Source: Actinomycetota bacterium (GTDB taxonomy: Bacteria > Actinomycetota > Rubrobacteria > Rubrobacterales > Rubrobacteraceae). Taken from it: DNA of 43,797 bases. Below are positions 23,997-32,121 of this stretch, in pieces. Location: positions 1 through 43,797 of the forward strand of contig SIRX01000098.1 of assembly GCA_004563715.1 (NCBI GenBank), read 5' to 3'. Position 1 is the first letter of the stretch, and every line of letters begins with the position of its first letter. The notes below the pieces were generated by a model, which saw only the letters and a program-made list of their open reading frames with translations, had not been told where the DNA came from and did not search any database. Both the position numbers and the translations under genes were made by a program.

Positions 23997-24932
23997 CTAC
24001 CGGGCGAAGTGGTTCCAACCGGAGAGGCCTTCGACGGGCTTTCCGGACCGGAGAAAGACCACCTCCTTCTCCGTGATCTCCCCGACCACGGTCACCGGAA
24101 CGTCCGTCTCCTCCACGAAGGCCTCCAGCAAGCCCTCCGGCGCGGCCACGAGCAGCTCGTAGTCCTCGCCGCCGGTCGCCGCCAGGACCTCCGGGTCTTC
24201 TCCCCGGCGTTCGAGGTACCCGCGCGTGTCGCCCGCGACCGGCAGCTTCTCAAGCTCTATCCGGCAACCAACCCCGCTCCGCTCGCAGATGTGCCGCGCG
24301 TCGGAGGCCAGCCCGTCGGAGAGGTCTATCATGGCGTGGACGCCGAGCCGGGCGGCGGTCCTGCCGGCGGACACCCGGGGCTCGGGCCGCAGATGCTTGC
24401 GGACCAACCTCTCCAGACCCCCGTCCCCGCTCTCCAGAGCCAGAAACCCCGCAGCCGCCGCGCCAAGCTCCCCGGTAACGGCCAGCAGGTCACCGGCCCG
24501 CGCCCCGGAGCGGAGCACCGGCGGCTGGAAACACTGCCCGAGTATAGAGACGTCGATCGTGAGGGCCCCAGAGCCCGTAGTATCGCCGCCGAGCGGGTAG
24601 ACGCCGAAACCCTCGCAAGCCTCCAGCACCCCCTGAAAACAACGGAGCGTGGTCTCCGGGTCCGGGGCACCGCCAGAAGAGAGGACGAACCGGGGCTCCG
24701 CGCCCATCGCGGCGACGTCCGAGACGTTTACCACCACGGCCTTGTAGCCCACGTCCTCGGGCGAAGCCCACCCCTTGAAGTGATGGCCCTCGACGAGCAT
24801 GTCGGACGCCGCCACCCAGGTTGCCTCCCCCAAACGCAACACGGCGCAATCATCCCCCACCGGCACCAGCACTTCCGGCGGAGCCTCCGGAAGCCTGCCG
24901 GAGATCCAGCTTATTACATCGAACTCGTTCAA
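23997..24932 (-). CDS. thiL: thiamin-monophosphate kinase ThiL
   Basis: A 311-residue ThiL, which phosphorylates thiamin monophosphate with ATP to the cofactor thiamin diphosphate. Diagnostic parts: PVGDDCAVLRL, ASDMLVEGHHF, the nucleotide/metal region VNVSDVAAMGAEPRFVLSSG, PLGGDTTGSG, MIDLSDGLASDARHI and TGGEDYELLVAA. The length is standard. The TTG at 24930-24932 (MNEFDVI) has GGAGG 12 bases upstream. It follows the double-NUDIX gene by 48 bp on the same strand and is the last clearly thiamin-related gene of the operon. Confidence 0.95.
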   Translation of the reverse strand: MNEFDVISWISGRLPEAPPEVLVPVGDDCAVLRLGEATWVAASDMLVEGHHFKGWASPEDVGYKAVVVNVSDVAAMGAEPRFVLSSGGAPDPETTLRCFQGVLEACEGFGVYPLGGDTTGSGALTIDVSILGQCFQPPVLRSGARAGDLLAVTGELGAAAAGFLALESGDGGLERLVRKHLRPEPRVSAGRTAARLGVHAMIDLSDGLASDARHICERSGVGCRIELEKLPVAGDTRGYLERRGEDPEVLAATGGEDYELLVAAPEGLLEAFVEETDVPVTVVGEITEKEVVFLRSGKPVEGLSGWNHFAR

Positions 24933-24980
24933 CGGTCCGGTGAGCCTCCGGATAAGTCATTTTGTGTTGCTGCATTAATG

Positions 24981-25865
24981 CTAATCGTCTTTTTCCTCCA
25001 GCGTCCGGATCGCCGCCCACAGGGTCTCCGTCTCCCGGGGAGCATACCAGGTGGGTAGTTTACGCCACTCGGCTTCGATGACCCAGAGGTAGTCTCCGTG
25101 CGCGGCGTCTTCAATGCGGACCTCACCGCCGGGGTGGCGGCTGATAAACCCCACGCCCGCGTAGAGTTCCCGGTCTTCGGGGTGACGCCAGGGCTCCACC
25201 CGGGCCCACCAGGCGGACGTGGGCTCGGCCGTCACCCCGGTCTCCTCGTAGAGCTCGCGCCGGGCGCCGGAGACGAAATCTTCCCCGGCCTCCAGCAGGC
25301 CACCGGGGTTCTCCCAGAGCCCCACGGGTGGCTTGCGGCGGCGCAGGAGCAGGGCGCGCGGCTCGGGGCCGTCGAGGTCCACCAGCACGGTACCGGCCCC
25401 CAGGTGGGCGCGAACCACAGCCTGGTCGCCCTGGAGCGCGGGCTTCGGGGGTTCCGGCGAGGGATCTCGTGGCAGGCGGCGCAGGTGCGGGGCGACGCGC
25501 CGCCGGTTCTCGGGGCTCCACCAGCTCGGGAGCTCCAGCCACTCCTCCACGCTAGCCCAGCGGTAGTCCAGGTGCTCGTGGGAGAGACGCACCGCGCTAC
25601 CGCGGGTCCGGCCCATGTAGGTAACGGCGGCCAGGGCATCGCCGTTCGGGCCGGTACCGACCCAGGTGGCGAGGATGCGCTGGGGGGCCACGAGCAGGCC
25701 GGTCTCCTCGTAGACCTCGCGGACGGCGCCGCGCTTGAAGCTCTCGCCGGTGGCGAGGCGGCCCGCCGGCGGGTCCCAGGTGCCGGTGGGCCGCTGGAGC
25801 AGGAGCACCCGGCCGTCGTCGCGTACCGGCAGGATGCCAGAGACCAGGTCCGCCGTGACGCTCAC
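24981..25865 (-). CDS. double NUDIX-domain hydrolase in the thiamin operon
   Basis: A 294-residue protein with two NUDIX domains in tandem. The first Nudix box reads GRLATGESFKRGAVREVYEE-TG, the second GGLLEAGEDFVSGARRELYE-ETG; both retain the REx2EE core. Tandem NUDIX proteins are uncommon. Inside a thiamin operon a housecleaning role is plausible: some NUDIX enzymes hydrolyse diphosphates of damaged or toxic thiamin analogues (for example oxothiamin diphosphate), and others HMP-PP. That is inference from context. The GTG start at 25863-25865 overlaps the thiE stop (GTGA), so translation is coupled. Confidence 0.85.
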   Translation of the reverse strand: MSVTADLVSGILPVRDDGRVLLLQRPTGTWDPPAGRLATGESFKRGAVREVYEETGLLVAPQRILATWVGTGPNGDALAAVTYMGRTRGSAVRLSHEHLDYRWASVEEWLELPSWWSPENRRRVAPHLRRLPRDPSPEPPKPALQGDQAVVRAHLGAGTVLVDLDGPEPRALLLRRRKPPVGLWENPGGLLEAGEDFVSGARRELYEETGVTAEPTSAWWARVEPWRHPEDRELYAGVGFISRHPGGEVRIEDAAHGDYLWVIEAEWRKLPTWYAPRETETLWAAIRTLEEKDD

Positions 25866-26485
25866 GATAGCACCGAGCGCAGCCTGCGGGCGGCCTCCTC
25901 CGGGTCGTCGGCGTCCAGTACGGCACGTACCACGGCGAAGCCCGGCGCCCCGGCAGCGGCCACCGCCGGGGCATTGTGCAAATCTATGCCGCCTATGGCA
26001 AACCAGGGGACGGGGAGGTCCTGGCGGGCGACCGCCTCGACGAGGGCGAGACCCGCAACGTTCGCGTCGGACTTCGTCGGGGTGGCGAATACGGTCCCGA
26101 TCCCGAGGTAGTCGGCGCCCGCCGCGGCGGCCTGGCGGGCTTCCTCGACGCTGCCCGCCGAGAGGCCCACGACGGCGTCGGGACCGAGGGTCTCGCGGGC
26201 CTCGGCGAGAGAAAGGTCTTCCTGTCCGAGGTGAACGCCGGCGGCACCGGAGAGCCGGGCCAACTCCGGGTCGTCGTTGACGGTGAAGAGGCTCCCGCCG
26301 CGGGCGCAGACCTCCCGGAGCTCCTCCGCCAGCGGAAGCAACTCTTCCCTCGTCGCGCGCTTGTCGCGGAGCTGCACTACGTCCACCCCGCCCCGGACAG
26401 CGGCGGCCACCCGGTCGGGAAGGTCCAGGCGCGGGTCGGTAACGAGCAGCAGCCGCGCCTCGCGGATGGCGTCCCGGGCGGTCAC
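25862..26485 (-). CDS. thiE: thiamin-phosphate synthase ThiE
   Basis: A 207-residue TIM-barrel enzyme joining HMP-diphosphate to thiazole phosphate to give thiamin monophosphate. Characteristic segments: LLLVTDPRLDLPDRVAAAV, VDVVQLRDK, LFTVNDDPELARLSGAAGVH followed by LGQEDLS, GLSAGSVEEARQA, GADYLGIGTVFATPTKSD and PWFAIGGIDLHN. GTG 26483-26485 overlaps the DUF2071 stop by four bases; the frame upstream of it is a shadow of that gene. The stop in turn overlaps the NUDIX start. Confidence 0.95.
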   Translation of the reverse strand: MTARDAIREARLLLVTDPRLDLPDRVAAAVRGGVDVVQLRDKRATREELLPLAEELREVCARGGSLFTVNDDPELARLSGAAGVHLGQEDLSLAEARETLGPDAVVGLSAGSVEEARQAAAAGADYLGIGTVFATPTKSDANVAGLALVEAVARQDLPVPWFAIGGIDLHNAPAVAAAGAPGFAVVRAVLDADDPEEAARRLRSVLS

Positions 26486-27240
26486 GGTTCTACACGCCGG
26501 GGCGGCCAGGCAACCACGTCGAGCCGGTGGGCGTAGTGCAGCAGTGGTTCGGTATCCGGCAGCCCGACCCCGATCTGGGCCGTCATCTCCAGCCGCTCCG
26601 TCTCTACTTCGGCCCGCTGGAGCGGCCACAGCTCGTGGTGGATGTCGCCGCGACGCACCCGCCCCCTGCCATCCGCGCTGTAGAGGCAGTAACGCTCGGT
26701 GAGGAAGTGCTCCAGCGATCCGGGCCGCGAGCCGAAGGCCTCTCCGGCGGGCTTGTAGCGGCCCCGGAACTCCGCTGGCGGCGCGTTCCGGTGGGTACGG
26801 ACGCCCGCGTAGCGGACCTCCTCGCCCTGGACGCGGCAAGATATATCGGCGTCGTAGTAGGGCAGCTTGAAGGTGGCCCGGGCGAGGCGGACGGCCACCG
26901 GGTTGTGGGCGTCCAGGCTGAAAAACCAGATGCCGGGCTTGCCACCAGCGGTGACGTAGGTGCGGAGGTTAAGCTCCGGGAAGTCCGAGAGAGGTGGGAC
27001 GGCCGGCAGAAAGCGGGGCCGCACGCCGCTCATCCGGAACGGCACCACGCCGAGCCAGGCGTCGCCGTCGAAGGTGTCCAGCTCCAGGGCTGGGGGGATC
27101 AGGGACCGGAGCGCCTCGGCGGGCACGGGCCAGTGCATAAAGAGCAGCTCGTGCCAGCTCATCGCGAGCACCCACGGTCCCCCGGGGAGCGGGTACGGGC
27201 GGTGGTCCGCCTGGTCCAGGATCTTCTCCGCCACCGACAT
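26482..27240 (-). CDS. DUF2071 (YqjF family) protein
   Basis: A 252-residue DUF2071 protein. The family signature is visible: WHELLFMHWPVPAEALRSLI, then PPALELDTFDGDAWLGVVPF, RPRFLPAVPPLSDFPELNLR, and GIWFFSLDAHNPVAVRLAR. Its fold is related to acetoacetate decarboxylase, but no reaction is known. Here it lies between thiW and thiE with a four-base overlap into thiE, which suggests co-translation. It is 44 bp after thiW and has no good ribosome site of its own. Whether it takes part in thiamin metabolism is unknown. Confidence 0.88.
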   Translation of the reverse strand: MSVAEKILDQADHRPYPLPGGPWVLAMSWHELLFMHWPVPAEALRSLIPPALELDTFDGDAWLGVVPFRMSGVRPRFLPAVPPLSDFPELNLRTYVTAGGKPGIWFFSLDAHNPVAVRLARATFKLPYYDADISCRVQGEEVRYAGVRTHRNAPPAEFRGRYKPAGEAFGSRPGSLEHFLTERYCLYSADGRGRVRRGDIHHELWPLQRAEVETERLEMTAQIGVGLPDTEPLLHYAHRLDVVAWPPRRVEP

Positions 27241-27284
27241 ACCGCAATCCTAGGCCAACGCCGGGGCTCCGTCCATACGGGCGT

Positions 27285-27788
27285 TCACAGGGCGCCGGCG
27301 CGGCGGAGGGCCTTGAGCACCAGGTAGCCGATAACGGCGCCGGGGACGCTGGAGAGGGCGAAGGCGACCATCAGGGCGAAGAGACCCCCGGCGGCCTCCC
27401 CGATAAACGGCGAGATCAGGAGCGCACCCAGCGTGGCCCCGAGGAGCACGGTGCCCACGGGCTCGAAGAAGGCGGCTTCGTCGCGGCGCAGGAACCGGTA
27501 GGCGAGGCCGACGGCAAGGGCCCCGAACGGGCTGCCGGGAAAGGCGAAGAGGGTTCCGGTCCCGATGGAGACCCGGATCGTGGCGGTGACGAGCGCCGAG
27601 CCGGCGGCCCACCAGGGTCCGAGGAGTACCCCGGCGACGGCGTTGATCGCGTGCTGGAACGGGAAGACCCGGGCCCCGACGACGGGGAGGGCGAAAGAGG
27701 AGAGGAAGACGCCGAGGGCCGCGAAGATACCGGCCAGGACCAGCTTGCGGGTCATGCTGTTCGGCAGGCTACGTGTGAGGTTACTCAT
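27285..27788 (-). CDS. thiW: ThiW, ECF transporter S component (thiazole uptake)
   Basis: A 167-residue membrane protein with about five or six hydrophobic segments. The conserved stretch GARVFPFQHAINAVAGVLLG then PWWAAGSALVTATIRVSIGT, and GTLFAFPGSPFGALAVGL, match the ThiW family of energy-coupling-factor substrate-binding subunits, predicted from co-regulation to import hydroxyethylthiazole. That fits its position directly after thiM, the kinase for that compound; the ATG at 27786-27788 overlaps the thiM end by 8 bases. The energising EcfA/EcfT subunits are not in this window and must be encoded elsewhere. Confidence 0.85.
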   Translation of the reverse strand: MSNLTRSLPNSMTRKLVLAGIFAALGVFLSSFALPVVGARVFPFQHAINAVAGVLLGPWWAAGSALVTATIRVSIGTGTLFAFPGSPFGALAVGLAYRFLRRDEAAFFEPVGTVLLGATLGALLISPFIGEAAGGLFALMVAFALSSVPGAVIGYLVLKALRRAGAL

Positions 27789-28581
27789 TGGAGCGTTCCC
27801 GGATCTCGAACTTGTCTTCGAGCCGGGATGGTTCGTCAGCGAGGGCGGCGAGGGCGTCCAGGAGGCGCGGCTCGAAGGTGCCGGGGCCGTCGGCTTTCTC
27901 GGCGGCGACCTCCCCGGCGCGCCCGAAGTACGCCAGGGCCGCGGCGACCGTCTCGGCCCCGCTGCCGCCAGCGGCGGCGAAGCACCCGACGACCGCTGTG
28001 GAGGCGCAACCGCTCCCGACGACCCGGCCCAGCAGGGGGTGGCCGTTCTGGACGGCCAGCGTGAGCGAACCGTCGCTCACGAAGTCCGTCTCCCCCGTGG
28101 CGGCGACGGTGACGCCCAGGACCCGGGCGGCCTCGGAGGCGGCCGCCTCGGCGTCGCCCGCGAGGCTCTCGACGCCCCGCACCTCGGCGGAGAGCCCGGC
28201 CAGGGTGGCTATCTCGCCGGCGTTGCCGCAGACGGCGGCGACCTCCAGCTCCGCGAGCAACTTCTCGGAGGTCGCCGTCCGGAGCGCGGTGGCCCCGGCC
28301 CCGACGGGGTCGAGGACCACGGGTATGCCGCGCTCGTTCGCACTCCGGCCGGCCAGCAGCATGGACTCGACGGAGTACGAGTCCAGCGTGCCGATGTTGA
28401 TTACGAGCGCGGAGGCTGCGGAAGCCATCTCCGCGACCTCCTCCCGGGCGTGGGCCATGACCGGCAGCGCCCCGGTAGAGAGCGTAGTGTTGGCGACCAG
28501 GTTGACGGTGACGTAGTTGGTGATGTGGTGGACCAGCGGGCGCTCCGCGCCGATCCTCCGCAAGGTTTCTTCGGCTCTCAC
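27781..28581 (-). CDS. thiM: hydroxyethylthiazole kinase ThiM
   Basis: A 266-residue ThiM, which phosphorylates 4-methyl-5-(2-hydroxyethyl)thiazole during salvage. Family motifs: PLVHHITNYVTVNLVANTTL, PVMAHAREEVAEMA, PVVLDPVGAGATALRT, CGNAGEIATL and GRVVGSGCASTAVVGCFAA (anion hole and active-site cysteine region). The length is typical. The GTG at 28579-28581 overlaps the thiD stop by four bases. It stands between thiD and its likely transporter partner thiW. Confidence 0.95.
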   Translation of the reverse strand: MRAEETLRRIGAERPLVHHITNYVTVNLVANTTLSTGALPVMAHAREEVAEMASAASALVINIGTLDSYSVESMLLAGRSANERGIPVVLDPVGAGATALRTATSEKLLAELEVAAVCGNAGEIATLAGLSAEVRGVESLAGDAEAAASEAARVLGVTVAATGETDFVSDGSLTLAVQNGHPLLGRVVGSGCASTAVVGCFAAAGGSGAETVAAALAYFGRAGEVAAEKADGPGTFEPRLLDALAALADEPSRLEDKFEIRERSNE

Positions 28582-29387
28582 AGCTCAGTTCCTTCCAGGT
28601 TGGCTTCTTGCAGGATCCGGCCCAGCGCGTGGACCGGGCCGGCGCCGGCCCCGATCTCGCCGAGCCCGTGCGCCACGGCCTCGGAGGCTACCGCGCGGGC
28701 GCGGCGGGCGGCTTCTTCCAGCTCGTATCCCCGCGCCAGAAAGCTCGCCAGCGAAGAGGAGTGGGTGCAGCCCGCCCCGTGGGTGTTCTCCGAGGGGTGG
28801 GTGGGACCCTCGATCTTGACGAAGTACCGGCCGTCGTAGAGCAGGTCGGCCCCCGAGGCGGTGTGCCCCCCGGTGATGACGACGGCCCCAGGCCCGAGGC
28901 CGTGCAGCTCCCGGGCGGCCTCCGTGATGCGCTCCTCGTCCACCTCCTCTCCGAGCAGGGCGAATGCCTCGTTCACGTTGGGCGTTATGGCGGCGGCCAG
29001 CGGGAAGAGTTCCTTTTTATATGTTTCCACCGCCTCGTCTTCCAGGAGCTTCGCCCCGCTCTCGGCGACCATCACCGGGTCTACGACCAGGTTCGGCAGC
29101 TCTAGGCGGCGGACGGCGTCCGCGACGGCGGAGATTATCCCGGCGTTGAACAGCATACCGGTCTTAACGGCGTCGGCCCCGATGTCCGAGACGACGGCTT
29201 CGATCTGGTCCACCGCAACCCGCGGTGGGAGGGCGTGGATGCCGGTCACGCCCACAGTGTTCTGGGCGGTGGTGGCGACGATGGCGGTCGTTCCGTAGAC
29301 GCCGCAGCGCAGGAACGCCTTCAGGTCGGCCTGGATGCCGGCGCCCGCGCCCGAGTCGCTGGTCGCCACGCTCATTACCCGTTTCAC
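28578..29387 (-). CDS. thiD: HMP / HMP-phosphate kinase ThiD
   Basis: A 269-residue ribokinase-family enzyme that phosphorylates hydroxymethylpyrimidine twice. Seen: SDSGAGAGIQADLKAFLRCG (family usually DPSGGAGIQAD), VYGTTAIVATTAQNT, AVKTGMLFNAGII, VVDPVMVAESGAKLL, ITPNVNEAFALLG and the catalytic region HPSENTHGAGCTHSSSLASF. The ThiD family usually has G-AGC/D-T-S-A; here G-AGC-T-H. I placed the start at GTG 29385-29387, just behind GGAGGTGAG; the longer frame to 29423 runs into the previous gene. The stop overlaps thiM. Confidence 0.94.
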   Translation of the reverse strand: MKRVMSVATSDSGAGAGIQADLKAFLRCGVYGTTAIVATTAQNTVGVTGIHALPPRVAVDQIEAVVSDIGADAVKTGMLFNAGIISAVADAVRRLELPNLVVDPVMVAESGAKLLEDEAVETYKKELFPLAAAITPNVNEAFALLGEEVDEERITEAARELHGLGPGAVVITGGHTASGADLLYDGRYFVKIEGPTHPSENTHGAGCTHSSSLASFLARGYELEEAARRARAVASEAVAHGLGEIGAGAGPVHALGRILQEANLEGTEL

Positions 29388-29391
29388 GAAC

Positions 29392-30843
29392 TCACCTCCG
29401 GAGGGTAGCTTTCTCTCTATCAAGGTTCTGCACAGAGCCGGCGAGCGTGTTCAGGTCGAAGGTGCTCCGCCGGGGCGTGAGCACGACCGAGACGGCCACC
29501 GAGACGGCGGCGGCCGCGACGAAGGCCCCGAGGAGGCTGCCGCGGGTCATTTCCGGGTCCGGGAAGAGCAGGGCGCCGGCGCCGAGCCCGGCCAGGGTGG
29601 CCACCACCGCCGCCCGGCCGGTGTACCGCTCGCTGTAGAGCCCGTAGAACATGGGGAACACCGCCGCCGCGCAGACCAGGTCGGCGAGCAGCAGCAGGTA
29701 GAGCACGCTGTAGCCCTGGGCGGCGATGGCCAGGAGGGGCACGGCGAGGACCAGGGTGGAGAGCCGGGAAGCCCCCAGCAAGAACCGCGCCCGGGCCCGG
29801 GGGACCGCCCGCCGCAGGTCCACGGCGACGATGCTGGCGATGCCGTTGAAGAGCGAGTCGGCGCTGCTCATGACCAGGGCGAGCCCCAGGACCACGAGCG
29901 CGGCCGCCAGCCAGCCGGGCAGGGCCTCCAGTAGCACGCCGAACAGGGCGATAGAAGGGGTCTCCGCCAGCCCCAGCCCAACCGCGGCCAGCCCGAAGAG
30001 GCCCGTCACGAACACCAGGGGAACGACCACCACGGCGGAGATCAAGAAGCCCCGTCTCAGGGCGCCGGGGTCGCGCACAGCGTAGACCCGCTGCCAGTAG
30101 CCCTGGTGGAAGAGGTTGGCGGCCAGGATGGCGATAATGAAGGTCAGCGCCGCTTCGAGCCCCGTTATGTTGCCCCACTGCAACAGCTGCGGGGCTTCCT
30201 CTGCGAGCCCGGCGGCCGCCGGCCGGAAGCCGCCCAGCAGGAAATACGCCGCGACCACGACGACCGCGAGGAGCGGCAGGATCAGGGCGCTCTGCACGCT
30301 GTCCGTGAAGATCGAGGCCCTCAGCCCGCCGTAGGCGGTGTAGGCCAGGGTGGCGGCCACGACGGTCAGAGCCGTGGCCCACAGGGGAACGCCGGCGACG
30401 AGGTTGACGATGAGGGCCATCCCGGTGACCTCCGCAGCCAGGAAGATGAACATGTAGAACAGCATCACGAACAGGGTGAAGAGGTACATGCCCCGACCGT
30501 AACGGTAGAAGACGTACTCGGTCAGCGAGTGGCCCCCGGGCATGACGCGGCGGATGCGCTGCCCCAGGAAGATAAAGGCCACGAGCGGCGCCGCCGCCCC
30601 CAAGGAGTAGCCCAGGATGGCGGGCAGGCCGCCCCAGGTGGCCGCCTCCGCCGGGCCGAACAGGATCCAGGCCCCCATCCCGGAGGCCACCAGCGTGGCC
30701 GCGGCGGCCACGCTCCCAACGGTGCCCCGGGCGGTTACGTACTCCTCCAGGGTGACGCCCCGGCCCCGGAAGTAGAAGATGCCGGCCGCCGCGAAGCCCA
30801 GCGACACGAGCAGCACGAGCGTAAAGGCGAACCAGGCGCTCAC
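29392..30843 (-). CDS. sodium:solute symporter family transporter, probable thiamin-precursor uptake
   Basis: A 483-residue SSS (PanF/PutP) family protein with about 13 hydrophobic segments. Family landmarks: FYFRGRGVTLEEYVTARGTV, GWILFGP-like GAWILFGPAEAATWGG, RRVMPGGHSLTEYVFYRYG, YTAYGGLRASIFTDSVQ, and LVMSSADSLFNGIASIVAVD. It sits between tenA and thiD in a TPP-riboswitch operon. A PanF-like transporter, ThiV, was earlier predicted from genome comparison to take up HMP or a related pyrimidine, and this may be its counterpart. The substrate remains inference. GTG 30841-30843 follows GAGGTGG. Confidence 0.85.
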   Translation of the reverse strand: MSAWFAFTLVLLVSLGFAAAGIFYFRGRGVTLEEYVTARGTVGSVAAAATLVASGMGAWILFGPAEAATWGGLPAILGYSLGAAAPLVAFIFLGQRIRRVMPGGHSLTEYVFYRYGRGMYLFTLFVMLFYMFIFLAAEVTGMALIVNLVAGVPLWATALTVVAATLAYTAYGGLRASIFTDSVQSALILPLLAVVVVAAYFLLGGFRPAAAGLAEEAPQLLQWGNITGLEAALTFIIAILAANLFHQGYWQRVYAVRDPGALRRGFLISAVVVVPLVFVTGLFGLAAVGLGLAETPSIALFGVLLEALPGWLAAALVVLGLALVMSSADSLFNGIASIVAVDLRRAVPRARARFLLGASRLSTLVLAVPLLAIAAQGYSVLYLLLLADLVCAAAVFPMFYGLYSERYTGRAAVVATLAGLGAGALLFPDPEMTRGSLLGAFVAAAAVSVAVSVVLTPRRSTFDLNTLAGSVQNLDREKATLRR

Positions 30844-30865
30844 CGGCGCCCACCTCTATCCTCGT

Positions 30866-31501
30866 TCACTTTCTACCTCCGTTCTGGTCGTTGGCCGTGA
30901 AGAAGGCCAGCTCGAGCTTCATCGCCCGGCGGTAGGCGTTACGCACGGCTGGCTCGTCCTCCGAGTAACGGTCGAGCAGCCCTTCGAGCCGGACGGCCAG
31001 CGCCTCGAACTCCTCGCTGGAGTACGTCTCGATCCACTCCGCATAAGGGTTGTCCTCGTCCGGTCTCTCCCCGGCCAGGGACTGCCCCAGGAAGGCGTAG
31101 AGCCTCATGCAAGGCGTCATGGCGGCGCAGGTCTCACCCACGCTGCCGAGGGAGGCGGTCGCCAGCAGGAAGTCCGTGTAGGCGAGCGTGGCCGCGGCGG
31201 GCGCGACCGCCTCCAACCCAACCCCCCACCGGGCCGCGTAGCCCTCGTGCAGCTTCAGTTCCTCCAGCACCCCCGAAAGCAACTCCGCGAAGTCCTGCAG
31301 GCCGCCCCCGTCGGGGCATCGGGCCAGGGCCAGCGCGTAGGCGCGGGCGAAGCTCTCCAGGAAAAACGCGTCCTGGGCGACGTAGCCCTGGAAGCTCTGC
31401 AACGGCAGGCTCCCGTCAGCGAGCCCGCGCACGAAGGGGTGCTCGAGCGCCGCCCGGGCGAGGTCTTCGTTCTCCCGCCACAACCCCCTTGCCAGGCTCA
31501 T
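30866..31501 (-). CDS. TenA family protein, second paralogue (Cys type)
   Basis: A 211-residue TenA homologue. Recognised by HPFVRGLADGSLPLQSFQGY then VAQDAFFLESFARAYALA, TLAYTDFLLATASLG, a cysteine at MTPCMRLYAFLGQSL in the place of the catalytic Cys, and YSSEEFEALAVRLEGLLD. This fits the TenA_C group that hydrolyses aminomethyl-pyrimidines. ATG 31499-31501 overlaps the stop of the next upstream tenA (ATGA); I reject the longer frame to 31750, which is a shadow. It differs clearly in sequence from the copy at 22982, so it is not a recent duplicate. Confidence 0.88.
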   Translation of the reverse strand: MSLARGLWRENEDLARAALEHPFVRGLADGSLPLQSFQGYVAQDAFFLESFARAYALALARCPDGGGLQDFAELLSGVLEELKLHEGYAARWGVGLEAVAPAAATLAYTDFLLATASLGSVGETCAAMTPCMRLYAFLGQSLAGERPDEDNPYAEWIETYSSEEFEALAVRLEGLLDRYSEDEPAVRNAYRRAMKLELAFFTANDQNGGRK

Positions 31502-32121
31502 CGTCCACCGCCCAACCAGGCCATCTGCCAGAAGTCTCGCTCCAGCCGGCAGACCTTCAGAAAGGCCGCGGCGGCCCGTTCCCGCTCCTCCTCGCCGGCG
31601 TCCCGCAGGGCGGCGTCGGCGGAGTCCTCCAGCCCGGCGACGTAGTCGGCGAACTCCGGCGTGGTCCAGTGCTCGACGAACTCCCGGTAGTCCGGGTGCC
31701 CCGGCGCGGCGCCCCGCCAGGACTCGAGGTACACCTCCTCCAGGGCCCACAGGGCGGTGATCGCCACGGGGTAGGGCTCGTTCTCCAGCCCCGCGAGAAA
31801 GTCGCGGTAGGCTCCGGTAGCCGGGAGGAACGGCGCGTCCAGCCCCAGCGCCCGCTCTCCGGCCTTCTCCTCAAACCAGCCGAGCTCGGCCTCGACGGCG
31901 ACCAGGCCGCCGGCGAGCACCGCCTGGTCCGGCCGCGGCGAGCGGGCCAGCAACCGGGCCTGGAACACCAGCAAGTCGGCCACGAACCGGTAGTCCTGCG
32001 CCAGCCAGGACTCGAAGGCCCCGGCGGGCAGGCTCCCGTCACGCACCGACTCCAGGAAAGGATGGCTTACGGCTTCCCGCCATTCCGCCGGGTAGCCTGG
32101 TGGCAGGTCCCGGGCCCTCAT
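31498..32121 (-). CDS. TenA family protein, third paralogue (TenA_E-like, no catalytic Cys)
   Basis: A 207-residue TenA homologue: HPFLESVRDGSLPAGAFESW then LAQDYRFVADLLVFQA, and YRDFLAGLENEPYPVAITAL. In the place of the catalytic cysteine stands ITALWALEEVYLESW, with glutamates instead, as in the TenA_E group. TenA_E proteins have been linked to salvage of formylaminopyrimidine and aminopyrimidine breakdown products. ATG 32119-32121 overlaps the thiT stop by four bases and its own stop overlaps the following tenA. Having a Cys-type and a Glu-type TenA side by side suggests they act on different degradation products. Confidence 0.87.
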   Translation of the reverse strand: MRARDLPPGYPAEWREAVSHPFLESVRDGSLPAGAFESWLAQDYRFVADLLVFQARLLARSPRPDQAVLAGGLVAVEAELGWFEEKAGERALGLDAPFLPATGAYRDFLAGLENEPYPVAITALWALEEVYLESWRGAAPGHPDYREFVEHWTTPEFADYVAGLEDSADAALRDAGEEERERAAAAFLKVCRLERDFWQMAWLGGGR

